The notes under the pieces are model-generated. The model was not told the DNA's origin, did no database searches, and saw only the letters and a program-made list of their open reading frames with translations. Below, in pieces: positions 1 to 10,306 of a stretch of 64,000 nucleotides of DNA. This DNA comes from Rhodocyclales bacterium (lineage in GTDB: Bacteria > Pseudomonadota > Gammaproteobacteria > Burkholderiales > Rhodocyclaceae). The translations under genes were made by a program, and so were the position numbers. The stretch spans positions 16,080 through 80,079 of the forward strand of contig JACRIX010000053.1 of assembly GCA_016215645.1 (NCBI GenBank). Reading direction: 5' to 3'. The number at the start of each line of letters is the position of its first letter. Within the stretch, counting starts at the first letter, position 1.

Positions 1-532
1 CATCCGGAACCGGCCCTTGACCTTGCTGCGGTATTCATTGAGCAAGGCGAGCAGCTCTCCCTCGTGACTTCCTCGAATCTCGAAGTCGAGGTCGTGATAC
101 ATGGCGGAATCCGCCCCTTGCGCATCGGGATTGGCCGCCGACGAAGCTGCCGCAAGCTCACCCGACCCGTCTTCGGCAACGCTGCGCGGCGGCTTGAGCA
201 CGTAGTTCAGCATCTCGGCAACACCTAGCTCCGACCGCGTGGCGACCAACTGTTCCACCCAGCTCTCGCGTTCCGCATTGCCGACAAGACCCTGCTGCCG
301 CAGTTCGCGATAACGGGCGATGTGGGTGCGTATGCTGGATAGATCGCCCTGCTTGAGATTGAGCGTCGCCGTTCGCGCACCCAGCAGGCCCTGGCTGGTC
401 GCCAGACTCTTGATCAACGAATCACGCAGGTAAATACTGCCGAATACCAGCGTAAGGGCAAAGAAAATGCTCGCCCCCAGAATATTCAGGCGCCGCCGCG
501 AGCGCTGAAATATTTCACGTTCCGGAGTCATG
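1..532 (-). CDS. Pilus biogenesis inner-membrane protein (PilN/MshJ-like), 3' end truncated by window edge
   Basis: Minus-strand reading from CAT at ~532: MTPEREIFQRSRRRLNILGASIFFALTLVFGSIYLRDSL...; short N-terminal cytoplasmic stretch, one TM helix, then coiled region; sits downstream of pilus genes with start overlapping the preceding stop. Confidence 0.55.
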
Positions 533-1997
533 TTCCCGCTCCTCCGTCGGCGGACTTTGGTTTGGCGCCGGTGCCTGGCAGTGTCAAACACCACTTGAGC
601 TGTGTCGCACCACTGACGATGGATCCGCCACGCAGGCTGCCGCTGGCCTGCTCCTTGTTGGCGTCCAGCAGGACGGTCGCGCCATCGATGGCGGCGATTG
701 CATTGGAAACTGCGCGCAATGTCAGCGCGCGATCGCGCGGCCCGTAGGAACCTGGAATCGCCAGCTCGAAGCCCAATTCGATCCGCCGGACGTCGCTACC
801 GGGTGCCTTGGCTTCATTGCCTGAACCGGTCGCCCCTCCCTGGGCCAGGGCGGCGACGCATGCCTCTACGCCAGGTGCAATCAGTCGCCAATGCAACTCC
901 TTGATGCGCAAATTGGAATCCCTTGCAATGGACTGCGAGACCATTCGCAGATACGGCTCGATGTCCGGCGCCGAGTCCAGTTCACTCTCGGCCAGGGCCA
1001 GGGCCTTGCGCACGATGTCCGGAGACACCCCGTAGCTGGCAATATGGGCGTTCAGGCCATCGATTTGCTGGTCAAGGTCCTCTATCTGCTCGGTGACCGC
1101 GAGACGTTGCTCGACCTTGCGATAAATCGACAGCAAATTGCTGCTCGCAGCAAACAGGCCGACGACAAAAATCAGCAGGGCAAGATAGCGGGCAAGCCGC
1201 GACAGTTTCGCGGAAAGATAGCCGACTCGGCGAGAAAGGGGGGCGACCTGCCCGATCGGAGATTTCAAAACCAGGTCGAAAAGTGCATGGCGCCAGTCGC
1301 CCACCACGGCTTCGCCTGTTTGCGGCAGTTCCACGAGGATCAGGCGTGCCGGCGCCAGGAGTGGCTCGATCCTCACCGGATCGCCGAGATACAGTACCGG
1401 AAAGGCCTTGCCGTCGCGTGTCACGGCCTGGGTATTTTCCAGATGGCGAATGGTGCGCACGATTTCGTCGACCTGGGCATTCGGCTGATTTGGCGTCAGT
1501 GTCAGGCGGGTGAGAATCGGTATCCGGTTCTTGAGGTAGACAATGCGCAAGGATTCCGGCCCGGGCAGCACCACGAACAGGTCGGACGGGAGCGCCCGGT
1601 GGGAGGCGAGCACTCCCATCAACATGGATATCGGCCATACCCCGGCCAGCGGAGCACGAATCGCGTCGAGCTCGGTGTTGATACGCTCGGCGGCATCTAT
1701 GCCGAACATCACATACCGTGTGGGCACAAGGGAACCTAGCGAATCCCCTTGAGCAGGATTGGGAATCGCGCCACAGAACGGCGTATCGGGATAGCGCCCG
1801 GCAACCTGCCGCTGCACGAAGGAACGGCGATCTCTTCCGTACAGGCGAGGCACCTTGCACTCGTTCAGGCTTTCTTCGGCCAGGTCGGTCACGACCCAGA
1901 CAGGATCGTCGGAACCGCCCGGACCAGGCCCCCAACCACCTCCTTCGCGGCTCCACCATCGGCTTTCGCCAGGCGTAATGAACAGGACCCGACTCAT
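528..1997 (-). CDS. MSHA/type IV pilus biogenesis protein (PilM/PilN- or GspL-like), start at MSRVLFITPGE
   Basis: Long ORF; single TM segment (LARYLALLIFVVGLFAASSNLL) preceded by a PilM/GspL-like domain; ATGA overlap with upstream gene. Confidence 0.55.
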   Translation of the reverse strand: MSRVLFITPGESRWWSREGGGWGPGPGGSDDPVWVVTDLAEESLNECKVPRLYGRDRRSFVQRQVAGRYPDTPFCGAIPNPAQGDSLGSLVPTRYVMFGIDAAERINTELDAIRAPLAGVWPISMLMGVLASHRALPSDLFVVLPGPESLRIVYLKNRIPILTRLTLTPNQPNAQVDEIVRTIRHLENTQAVTRDGKAFPVLYLGDPVRIEPLLAPARLILVELPQTGEAVVGDWRHALFDLVLKSPIGQVAPLSRRVGYLSAKLSRLARYLALLIFVVGLFAASSNLLSIYRKVEQRLAVTEQIEDLDQQIDGLNAHIASYGVSPDIVRKALALAESELDSAPDIEPYLRMVSQSIARDSNLRIKELHWRLIAPGVEACVAALAQGGATGSGNEAKAPGSDVRRIELGFELAIPGSYGPRDRALTLRAVSNAIAAIDGATVLLDANKEQASGSLRGGSIVSGATQLKWCLTLPGTGAKPKSADGGAGT

Positions 1998-3193
1998 GTC
2001 TTCATCTTCGCGATCGTGTCGTAGATCGGACTCAGAACCGACATCATGATCCATCCCAGGAGCAGCCCCATGGTCACGGTCATTATGGGTTCGATCAATG
2101 CCTGGACCTTGCCGATCGACTCGTCGATTTCGCGCGTATAGAAGTAGCTCACGTTGGCCAGCGACTGGTCCAGTGCACCGCTTGACTCACCTACCTGCAG
2201 CATGCGTATCACCAGGGCCGGGAACATGCGTTCGGCGGCAAATGCCGTCGATATGGAGGTGCCCGTGGCGATTCGCTCAATGACCCGATCCAGCGAACGC
2301 TGGATCACCAGATTGCCGGTGATCTTCTGACAATAGCGCAGTCCGTCGAGGATCGGAATACCGGTCCTGTACATCAGGCCGAAGGTATCCGCCAGGCGCG
2401 CAAGGATCATTTTCTTCAATACCAGGCCAAGTACGGGCAGGTTCAGCGCCATTTGATGCAAAGCGTAGCGCACCGCCGGATTGAAGCGCGCCAGCGCAGA
2501 AATCGCCGCCACCAGCAAGGGAGGTGTCGAAAGCAGCAGCCACCAGTACTTGACGAATATTGCCGAGACCAGGATCAGCAGCTTGGTTTGCATCGGGGTT
2601 TTTTGTCCCATGGCGCCAAGGAAGTTCACCAGTTGGGGCACAAGATAGATCATCAGGAAAAATACGACGCCACTGATGACAACCACGACGAAGGCCGGGT
2701 ACATGAGGAGCTTTTTGGTCTGCGCCGCCATTTCATCCTGCCACTTCAGCGAGCGGACCAGTTCCTTGAGTACCTCCGGCAGTTGGCCGGTGATCTCGCC
2801 GGCTCGAACCAGATTGACCACGACTTCGGAAAATATTCCCGGATAGTGCGCCATCGCCTCGGCAAGTGTGGCGCCGGACTCGATCTTGTCGTAGATGCCG
2901 GCGGCGAGCAGCTGACCTTCCATGGACTCGGCGGCATCTCGCATGTCGCCCAGTGCGGCCAGTATCGGCACCCCGGCACGAATCAGCATCTCAAGCTGGA
3001 AGACGAAGCCGATGATTTCCTGCTTGGGCAGGCTCTTGACCGTTCGACTGCGCTCCTTCAGCGCCTTGGCCCGGACCAGTGTCAGGCCAACCCGCGTCAA
3101 TTGTTTTGCCAGTTCGGTCTCGTGCAGCGCCTCGATCTGACCCGTGACGATGCGGTCATCTACATCGGTCGCACGATACTTGTAGAGGGGCAT
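1994..3193 (-). CDS. Type II secretion/type IV pilus inner membrane platform protein (GspF/PilC/MshG family)
   Basis: MPLYKYRATDVDDRIVTGQIEA...; duplicated GspF-type domains, e.g. FVFQLEMLIRAGVPILAAL and GLMYRTGIPILDGL. Confidence 0.9.
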   Translation of the reverse strand: MPLYKYRATDVDDRIVTGQIEALHETELAKQLTRVGLTLVRAKALKERSRTVKSLPKQEIIGFVFQLEMLIRAGVPILAALGDMRDAAESMEGQLLAAGIYDKIESGATLAEAMAHYPGIFSEVVVNLVRAGEITGQLPEVLKELVRSLKWQDEMAAQTKKLLMYPAFVVVVISGVVFFLMIYLVPQLVNFLGAMGQKTPMQTKLLILVSAIFVKYWWLLLSTPPLLVAAISALARFNPAVRYALHQMALNLPVLGLVLKKMILARLADTFGLMYRTGIPILDGLRYCQKITGNLVIQRSLDRVIERIATGTSISTAFAAERMFPALVIRMLQVGESSGALDQSLANVSYFYTREIDESIGKVQALIEPIMTVTMGLLLGWIMMSVLSPIYDTIAKMKT

Positions 3194-4911
3194 CAGGCAA
3201 ACGACTCGGTCAGGTCAACCACCCGGCTCACCTCATCCACGGTGGTTAGCCCATCCCTGACTCGACGCAGTCCATCCTCGGCCATGCTGACGAAACCGCG
3301 TCCGATGGCATAGTCGTACATTGCGTTGACGCTCGCGTTCCGGGTGATGAGTTCGTCCAGCCCCTTGTCGAATTTCAGCAGTTCGAAGATCGCCATGCGG
3401 CCCTTGTAGCCCAGGAAGTCGCATTCCTGACAGCCTTTCGGACGGTAGATCATCATCTCCTCGTCGGGGCTCAGACCAAGCAGTCGCCCTTCGACCGGGC
3501 TGGGCTGGCCGGGCGTCTTGCACTTCGGACACAAGGTACGCACCAGGCGCTGGGCCACGATCCCGATGACGTTGCCTGCCAGCACATTGGTCTTGATGTT
3601 GAGGTCAAGCAGTCGCGGAATCGACTGGATCGCCGAATTGGTATGCAGCGTCGAGAATACCTGGTGCCCGGTCATTGCGGCACGGAATGCCATCTCGGCC
3701 GTGTCGTGGTCGCGGACCTCGCCCACCAGAATGACGTCGGGATCCTGGCGCATCATCGAACGAATGCCTTCCGCAAAATCCATCTTCGATACCTCGGAGA
3801 TCGAAGTCTGGCGAATCATCGGCATTGGATACTCGACAGGGTCCTCAAGGGTCATGATATTGACGCCCTCGTTGTTCAGGTGCCCCAGAACCGAATACAG
3901 AGTCGTGGTCTTGCCCGAACCGGTCGGCCCGGTAACCAGCAATATCCCCTCCGGGCGTGCCAGCATCAGCTGCAGCAGGGTGAGTTGGTGTTCGGACAGG
4001 CCCAGGCCGTCGATCGGAACCAGTCCGCGCGCGCGGTCGAGGATGCGCAGCACGAAGTTCTCGCCGTGGATCATCGGCTGGACCGCGGAGCGGTAGTCGA
4101 CCTGCCGTCCGGAGATCGTCAGGGAAATTCGGCCATCCTGCGGCGCCCGCGTCTCGGCGATGTTCATTCCGGCCATGACTTTCAGGCGCACTACCATCGC
4201 GGGCCAGTAGCGCAGATGCAGCACGCGTACCTGTCGCAGGACGCCGTCGATGCGATAGCGTATCCGAAGGAAATGCGGCTCCGGCTCGAAATGGATGTCC
4301 GAGGCGCCACGCAGCGTGCCGTCGGCAAGCAGGGCGTCCATCAGTCGCACCACGGGGTGGCTGTAACCACCGGTATTCTGCGCCAGGGTGGCGGTGTCGA
4401 TATTGCCGGTTTCGAGCTCGTGGAGAATGCCGTCGATGGACAGCTCGTGTCCGTAAAACTGCTCGATCGCGGGATGAATCTCGGCGCTGCTGGCGAGGCG
4501 CCAGATCGCCTTGACTCGCCCACCAAGCATTGCGTTCACCTGGTCGCCGGCAACGATATCGGACGGTGTCGCACTCGCAATCAGCAACTCGTTCGCATCG
4601 GCATCAAAGCTGACCGGAAACAGGGTGAAACGTTTGGCCAAGGGCTTCGGGATCAGGCTCAGTGCCCTGGAATCGGCGACGATCCCCTTCAGGCTGATGG
4701 CCACTTCGCCGAGGTTGGCGGCAAGCGCGCCGCGCATGGCGTCTTCGGTAACGAACCCCAGGGCCAGAAGGGTCTCGCCCAGGGGCTTGCCCATCGACTT
4801 CTGTTCCAGCAGCGCAATGCGAAGCTGATCCTGAGTAATCAAGCGCCGTTCGAGCAGCAGATCGCCCAGCCTTACCGGAGCCTTTTCAGTAGCGGGTCGT
4901 TCTGCGCTCAT
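3193..4911 (-). CDS. GspE/PulE/MshE family assembly ATPase
   Basis: Walker A GPTGSGKTTTLYSVL, MRQDPDVILVGEVRDHDTAEMAFRAAMTGHQVFSTLHTN, CPKCKTPG...GCQECDFLGYKGR zinc motif. Confidence 0.95.
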   Translation of the reverse strand: MSAERPATEKAPVRLGDLLLERRLITQDQLRIALLEQKSMGKPLGETLLALGFVTEDAMRGALAANLGEVAISLKGIVADSRALSLIPKPLAKRFTLFPVSFDADANELLIASATPSDIVAGDQVNAMLGGRVKAIWRLASSAEIHPAIEQFYGHELSIDGILHELETGNIDTATLAQNTGGYSHPVVRLMDALLADGTLRGASDIHFEPEPHFLRIRYRIDGVLRQVRVLHLRYWPAMVVRLKVMAGMNIAETRAPQDGRISLTISGRQVDYRSAVQPMIHGENFVLRILDRARGLVPIDGLGLSEHQLTLLQLMLARPEGILLVTGPTGSGKTTTLYSVLGHLNNEGVNIMTLEDPVEYPMPMIRQTSISEVSKMDFAEGIRSMMRQDPDVILVGEVRDHDTAEMAFRAAMTGHQVFSTLHTNSAIQSIPRLLDLNIKTNVLAGNVIGIVAQRLVRTLCPKCKTPGQPSPVEGRLLGLSPDEEMMIYRPKGCQECDFLGYKGRMAIFELLKFDKGLDELITRNASVNAMYDYAIGRGFVSMAEDGLRRVRDGLTTVDEVSRVVDLTESFA

Positions 4912-4931
4912 GACAGGAATTGCGCCGGACG

Positions 4932-6575
4932 CTATTTGGCGCTGGAGCTCGGGATTGTCGCCGTCGAACGCTCGCCGCCGAGGGTCCGCAATTGTTCGAG
5001 GCGTCGTTCCGCTTCGGCGAGCGGCACGCCGGAGCGGTCGGAGGCGTTCGATTTCTCGGCCAATGCAAGCGCACGCTGGTAGTAGGTCCGGGCCAGCGAA
5101 TACTTGTGCAGACGATCCAGGGCGACAGCAAGATTGTAGGCATGCAGCGCGTTTTCCGGCTCGATCGTCAGCGCCTTGAAGTAGGCTTGTTGCGCTTCGG
5201 CAATCCGTCCCTCGCGCGCCAGAATGTTGGCCAGCGTCGACAGCGCCGCAGCCGAATCCGGCATGCGTTCAACCATCTCGCGCGCGCGGCTCGCCGCCTG
5301 GGAGAGGTCGCCTTCGGCTGCGATGGCGAGCATGCCGGCATTGGCACCCGCGTGTCCGGGCTCCAGGCGAAGCACTTGCTGATAGTAGTTGCGCGCCTCT
5401 TCATTGCTTCCCTGTCGCTGCGCGATATACGCCAATCCCAACAAGGCGTCGCGCTCCGCGGAATTCTTTTGCAACACCTTGCCATACGAAACTTTCGCTT
5501 CGTCGAGGCGACCTTCCGTCAGTGCCGCGTAGGCCAGTTCCAGGTCTCCCGGAGGTGGCGGGCGGGAAGTGACAACCGGTTTGGCCGGCTTCGCGCGCCC
5601 GCTTCCAGCCAATGCTGCGGAACCGCCGTCCGCAATCGGCTGCACGACCGCCGGACGCGGCGTGGCATCGCCTTTTGCCATTTTGGCGGAGCGTTCCCGT
5701 CCGGGGGAATCGGATCTCGAGGCGGCTTTGTCCGCGGCGGCGCCCGGAGCCCCCGGCACGCTCGGAACCTCCGGCGCGCCTGGCGCCGACGGCGTCGCCG
5801 CAACTGCCGCCACAGGCGCCGCCACTGCTGACTGAGCCGGGGCAGACGGCTGCAGACCCAATGATGGTTGCGCAAAAAAACGATCGAAGGCGTGAAAGTA
5901 AAAGGCAAGGTACAACGCCAGGACAAGGGTAGCCAGACTTCCAAGCACCTTGAGCCGCATGTTGGGCACGCGCTTGACCGTGGCACCCAGAATTTCACGG
6001 GCGATTTTCGGGGAAATTTCCTTGTATCGCGGCGAGGCGTCTTCCTTCCCGGCCGCCATTTTGGCGGTCACGGTGCTTTGCTGCACGGCCGAGGGCGAAG
6101 GCATTTGGGCCGACGGAGTCGCCTTCGACATATCGCTGCCAAGGACTTGGTCAGTCCTGATGCCTGGGTCCGGCGCCATGGACGGCGCAGGTGCGTCGCC
6201 CGGCGTGAATCGCAGTGTCGCATCCGGCATCGGTGCCGACGACACTTCAGCCATCGGCAAAGCCGGCGGCACGGCCACGAAATCCGCCGTAGCCCCGGGG
6301 ATAGACGGTGTTGCGTCGCTGCCGGAATCCGGCGATGCATGCGACAGGTCGTTGGCGGGATCGACCGGATCGGTGATCCTGGCGCGATCAGGCGCGGCGA
6401 GCTTTGGCTCAAGCGGCTCGATGCTGAGTTCCGGGGCCGCCGGTTCGGCCGCAGCGGGTTCGCCTTCCAATGCCGGCAAGGGTTCGCGAAGCCTTGGCTC
6501 ACCGCCCTGGCGGGCTTCGGCCAACTTTTCCTTCTCCTTGCTCGCGCGCTGCAGCGCATCCAGAAGCAGGCTCAT
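4932..6575 (-). CDS. TPR-repeat protein (MshN-like), start at MSLLLDALQRASKEKEKL
   Basis: Position within pilus operon; C-terminal TPR repeats (LELAYAALTEGRLDEAKVSYGKVLQKNSAERDALLGLAYIAQRQG...); MSLLLDAL N-terminus typical of MshN/GspB-like proteins. Confidence 0.7.
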   Translation of the reverse strand: MSLLLDALQRASKEKEKLAEARQGGEPRLREPLPALEGEPAAAEPAAPELSIEPLEPKLAAPDRARITDPVDPANDLSHASPDSGSDATPSIPGATADFVAVPPALPMAEVSSAPMPDATLRFTPGDAPAPSMAPDPGIRTDQVLGSDMSKATPSAQMPSPSAVQQSTVTAKMAAGKEDASPRYKEISPKIAREILGATVKRVPNMRLKVLGSLATLVLALYLAFYFHAFDRFFAQPSLGLQPSAPAQSAVAAPVAAVAATPSAPGAPEVPSVPGAPGAAADKAASRSDSPGRERSAKMAKGDATPRPAVVQPIADGGSAALAGSGRAKPAKPVVTSRPPPPGDLELAYAALTEGRLDEAKVSYGKVLQKNSAERDALLGLAYIAQRQGSNEEARNYYQQVLRLEPGHAGANAGMLAIAAEGDLSQAASRAREMVERMPDSAAALSTLANILAREGRIAEAQQAYFKALTIEPENALHAYNLAVALDRLHKYSLARTYYQRALALAEKSNASDRSGVPLAEAERRLEQLRTLGGERSTATIPSSSAK

Positions 6576-6576
6576 G

Positions 6577-8577
6577 TCAGGGCCGCACCGTCGGTGATTT
6601 GCCCTGCTCGGAGGGCTGGGCATAGGCGCTGCGCGCCTCGGGCAGAATTGCACTGAAGCGCTGGAAATCGCCCTCAAGGCTGGAGTCGGAAAGAACGGTT
6701 GGGCGCAGGAAGATTACCAGCTCCGTCTTGCGGCTGCGATTGTCGGTATAGCGAAACAAGTCACCCACCACGGGCACTCCGGTCAACCCGGGAATCCCGT
6801 CCGTTTTGCGATCACGCGTATCCTGGATCAGGCCTCCGAGCACCGCAATATCACCGGATTGCACGCGCAGTATCGATTCCATTTCGCGGCTTTGGACAAC
6901 CGGAATGCGATTGACAACACCCGCCGCCGCCAGCGCGGGACTTGGATCGGTGGCAAACGAGCTGATCCGGCTGATGGTCGGCCGCAGGTTCAGAATGACT
7001 TCTCCGTGACCGCTGATTTGAGGGGTTACGGTCATCAGGAAGCCGACAGGGACCGTGTTCACGTTGGTGGTGTAGGTGGGCGCAACGGCCGCAGACGTGG
7101 CCGTGGCCGCCGTACCGGGGGTGACCGTAATGGTGAAGTACACCTCGTTGTCGACTACCTTGAGAATGCTGGTTTGACTGTTGAGCACGGACACTTTCGG
7201 ACTCGATAGCACACGCAGGGTTCCAAAGGACTCGAGCAGGCGCAGCGCCGATGTCAGGCTGTACTCCCAGCTCGTCTTGTTCCAGCTGAGCGTGGTGATG
7301 CTGCTCAGCAGTCCACCCGTCAAGGTGCCCGTGGTGGGGCCTGCCGGTGCCATGGCGATCCCGGTCCCGGTTCCGGAGCCCGCCGTACGCAGCAACGACC
7401 AGTCAATTCCCTGCTGATAGCGATCGGAAAGGTCGACTTCGACGATGGTCGCCTCGATCAGTACCTGGCGCCGGGCATTGCCCATGATTCCATCCAGAAA
7501 CTCACGGACCTTCTCGTGTTGTCGCTGGGTCGCCCTGACGTTGATGACGCCATTTTCCGGATTCGCAATCACCGATCCCGTCTCGCGGTAGAACGAGCGC
7601 CCCGACGCGGCAGCTGGCGTCGCAGCGGCGCCGGCCGGCGCAGCCACCACCTGCAGCGAAGGCGTCGGAACCACAACCGGTGCGGCAGCGGATGCCTGCG
7701 GGTTGCCTGCGGCTGCGCCCCCGCTCCCTGTCGGCGCAGCGCTTGCCGGGCTACCGGCCGCGCGGCCGCCAGACAGATTGTTTGCGGCCGAAGCCGCTGC
7801 CGACGCGGCGGCGGCGAGGGGTGCGGAGAGCGCGGAAGCGGACGGAGCGGGTGCGGCGGCGGCCGGCGCGGCGGTGGTAGCCTGGGTGGCTTGCACTCTG
7901 TCCGTCTGGACCAGGAGTTCCGTCAGATTGGCCACCAGCGTCTTCCAGAACTCGTTGTTCGCCGTATTCTTGATGGTGCTGTCGGATGCGTTGCTGCCCG
8001 TCCCGCCACCGGTGGAGCCCGGCCCACCGCCGGTACTTGCCACATTGGTCGAAATGCTTACCGAACTTTGGGAGGTGCGCGCAATGTTCGGATAGTCGAT
8101 CCGATAGATCTTCAGATAGGGCATGTCCTGCGAAATGCTCAGCGACTTGCCGTTGAGTTCGTAGCGCAAGTCGACCTGCTTGCCAATGACATCAAGAATT
8201 TCCGTCAGGGTCTGATCGAGCACGCTCATCGTCACGTTGCCGGTAATCCCCGGGTGAATCGACACATTCAGCCTGGCGTCGCGAGCAATGGCGAACAACA
8301 GGTCCTGGACCGGCGTCTCGTGCACCACGACGCTGTACAGTTCGGGCTTTTCGGCGGGCTTGGGCGGCTTGGGCAATGATGGCGCCGCGGCGAACTCCGG
8401 CGCCTTGCCGACCACCTGCGGGGCTGGATCAAGATGCTGCGGAGAAGGGGGAGGCGAAGGGCTGGCGCAGGCCGCGAGCAGCGCAGCGCAGCCAGCGAGC
8501 CGCAAACCGCGGCCGCGCCAGGTCACTTCGTTCAGAGCCTTATGGGCAGCGGCAGACTCCGGAATCAGGCCTGTCAA
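6577..8577 (-). CDS. MSHA biogenesis secretin (MshL/PilQ-like lipoprotein)
   Basis: Lipobox-like LAACAS; STN-like N-terminus; secretin core VLSSPKVSVLNSQTS ... VVQSREMESILRVQSGDIAVLGGLIQD ... VPVVGDLFRY. Confidence 0.88.
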   Translation of the reverse strand: MTGLIPESAAAHKALNEVTWRGRGLRLAGCAALLAACASPSPPPSPQHLDPAPQVVGKAPEFAAAPSLPKPPKPAEKPELYSVVVHETPVQDLLFAIARDARLNVSIHPGITGNVTMSVLDQTLTEILDVIGKQVDLRYELNGKSLSISQDMPYLKIYRIDYPNIARTSQSSVSISTNVASTGGGPGSTGGGTGSNASDSTIKNTANNEFWKTLVANLTELLVQTDRVQATQATTAAPAAAAPAPSASALSAPLAAAASAAASAANNLSGGRAAGSPASAAPTGSGGAAAGNPQASAAAPVVVPTPSLQVVAAPAGAAATPAAASGRSFYRETGSVIANPENGVINVRATQRQHEKVREFLDGIMGNARRQVLIEATIVEVDLSDRYQQGIDWSLLRTAGSGTGTGIAMAPAGPTTGTLTGGLLSSITTLSWNKTSWEYSLTSALRLLESFGTLRVLSSPKVSVLNSQTSILKVVDNEVYFTITVTPGTAATATSAAVAPTYTTNVNTVPVGFLMTVTPQISGHGEVILNLRPTISRISSFATDPSPALAAAGVVNRIPVVQSREMESILRVQSGDIAVLGGLIQDTRDRKTDGIPGLTGVPVVGDLFRYTDNRSRKTELVIFLRPTVLSDSSLEGDFQRFSAILPEARSAYAQPSEQGKSPTVRP

Positions 8578-10025
8578 GGTTTTGGCTCCTGGCGTATGCC
8601 CGCCCAGGTTCTGACTATCGGCTGATTGACTTTCAGAGTCTCCGGAAGGTCGGTCAGTGCCTGTCTCGCTTGTTGCTCCGACGGGTACTGCCCCAGGTAT
8701 ACGGCAACCGAATTCTTGCCCTTGTACTTGCGGTCGTGTGCGTAGATGGTCGCAGGATCAAGGTGCCTGCCCAGGACGTCCAGATAGCCGGGCAAATGTT
8801 CCATGGATGGCAGGCTGGCCAGTTGCAGCGTGAAGCCTTTCCATTTGGGATCGTTCAACAGATCTTCGGTTCGCTTCACCACCATGCCAACCCGGGCGCC
8901 AGCGGCCATCGGCTGCAGCTCCCTGGGTGCTGAGGCGAGGTAGGGAGCAGGCGGCGAAGCCGCGTCTGGCGACACCCTGCTTGCCTTTGCCAGAAGAAGT
9001 TCCGGTCTCTGTACCCCGGATGGCACCGGATCAGCTGCGGATGGCGGCGCGACAGCCGGCGCCATCGCTGCCTCTCTGGATTGGGCGACCGGCGGTGCGT
9101 CGCGATACCAGCCCAGCACGCCGACGGCGAACGCGGTGATCGGCAACGCCAGCGCCGTGCCCGCCGCCCAGGTTTTCCAGCCGGGCAATGCCCATTTCAT
9201 CCGCCCGGGAGCATCGGGATGCAATTCGCTGCACGCCGACTGCACGTGACGCTTCTCGACCTGGCGCGCACCCTCGGCATAGGCCGCAAGCAGGGATTTG
9301 TCGGCCAGCAGGTTGATGCGTCGGGCGCGGCCCTGTGATGCCTTGAGCAGCAACGAGATTGCCGCCGAGGTGAACAGGCGCCCACCGCGCCAGCCGGCGA
9401 TGCGCAGGCGATGATCGATATAGGCCATGGCTTCGTCGCGCGGCAGGGGCGGCAGCTCGAAGCGATGAATGACGCGATCGCGCACCTGACGCAGGCGACG
9501 ATCGGTCAGCAGCGTGTCCAGTTCCGGCTGACCGAACAGCATGATGTTGACCAGCTTGTGGCGATCGGTTTCCAGGTTCGACAGCAGGCGAACCTCTTCG
9601 AGCGACTCCGGTGGCATCGCATGCGCCTCGTCGATCACCAACAATACGCGCTGCCCGAGGGAATGCCGACGCAGGAGTTCCTGGTGCAGTTGGGCCAGGT
9701 TTTCTTCCGTGGACGCAAGCGTCGTCGCAAGGCCGAGGTCGCGCGATATTGCCGAAATGATTTCGTCGCGGCTGAAACAGGGGTTGGCAAGGTAGACCGT
9801 GCTGATGTCGTCCGGCAAGCGGCTGATCATCAACCGCGCAAGCAGGGTCTTGCCGCTGCCCACCTCGGCCACAGCGGTGACGATTCCTTCCTCGTGACTG
9901 GCCACATGCAGCAGTGCCGTCAAAATGCCGCCGCGCTGACTACCGGAAAAGAAGAAATCGATGTCCGGGGTGATCTGAAATGGCGATTTCTCGAGGTCGA
10001 AATGTTTCAGATAGAGAAAGGACAT
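8574..10025 (-). CDS. ExeA/MshM-like AAA ATPase with C-terminal SPOR-like domain
   Basis: MSFLYLKHFDLEKSPFQITPDIDFFF; VAEVGSGKTLLARLM Walker A; C-terminal FTLQLASLPSMEHLPGYLDVLG...KNSVAVYLGQYPSEQQARQALTDLP. Confidence 0.85.
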   Translation of the reverse strand: MSFLYLKHFDLEKSPFQITPDIDFFFSGSQRGGILTALLHVASHEEGIVTAVAEVGSGKTLLARLMISRLPDDISTVYLANPCFSRDEIISAISRDLGLATTLASTEENLAQLHQELLRRHSLGQRVLLVIDEAHAMPPESLEEVRLLSNLETDRHKLVNIMLFGQPELDTLLTDRRLRQVRDRVIHRFELPPLPRDEAMAYIDHRLRIAGWRGGRLFTSAAISLLLKASQGRARRINLLADKSLLAAYAEGARQVEKRHVQSACSELHPDAPGRMKWALPGWKTWAAGTALALPITAFAVGVLGWYRDAPPVAQSREAAMAPAVAPPSAADPVPSGVQRPELLLAKASRVSPDAASPPAPYLASAPRELQPMAAGARVGMVVKRTEDLLNDPKWKGFTLQLASLPSMEHLPGYLDVLGRHLDPATIYAHDRKYKGKNSVAVYLGQYPSEQQARQALTDLPETLKVNQPIVRTWAGIRQEPKP

Positions 10026-10166
10026 GGTGTGTCACCGAAAATTGACAACTTCGTCGAATGTCTTTGTAGTTCAATATGTTGCATTATTCCCCTACGAAGC
10101 TTGCCGGAATATAGCCGAAGCGTGTGCAATCGGATGGGCGGTTCTGAGCAACTTTTCGGCCTTAGC

Positions 10167-10190
10167 TCGCCGTGTCGCCAGCGCCGACTT
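10167..10190 (+). repeat. Dispersed 24-nt repeat, reference copy (intergenic)
   Basis: TCGCCGTGTCGCCAGCGCCGACTT. Confidence 0.85.
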
Positions 10191-10306
10191 CCGAGCGCCC
10201 GCCGCCTTTCTCCGGGCAACGCGTTTTGCCGACTTAGAATTCCACCGGTCCGCCCTGACCACGGTGGCAGCAACCAAGTTGTGGTCGCGGGCGCCTTGAA
10301 AAACCC

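Noticed and set aside
3643-5082. 479-aa plus-strand ORF opposite the GspE-like ATPase
   Set aside because: Shadow ORF antisense to a well-supported gene
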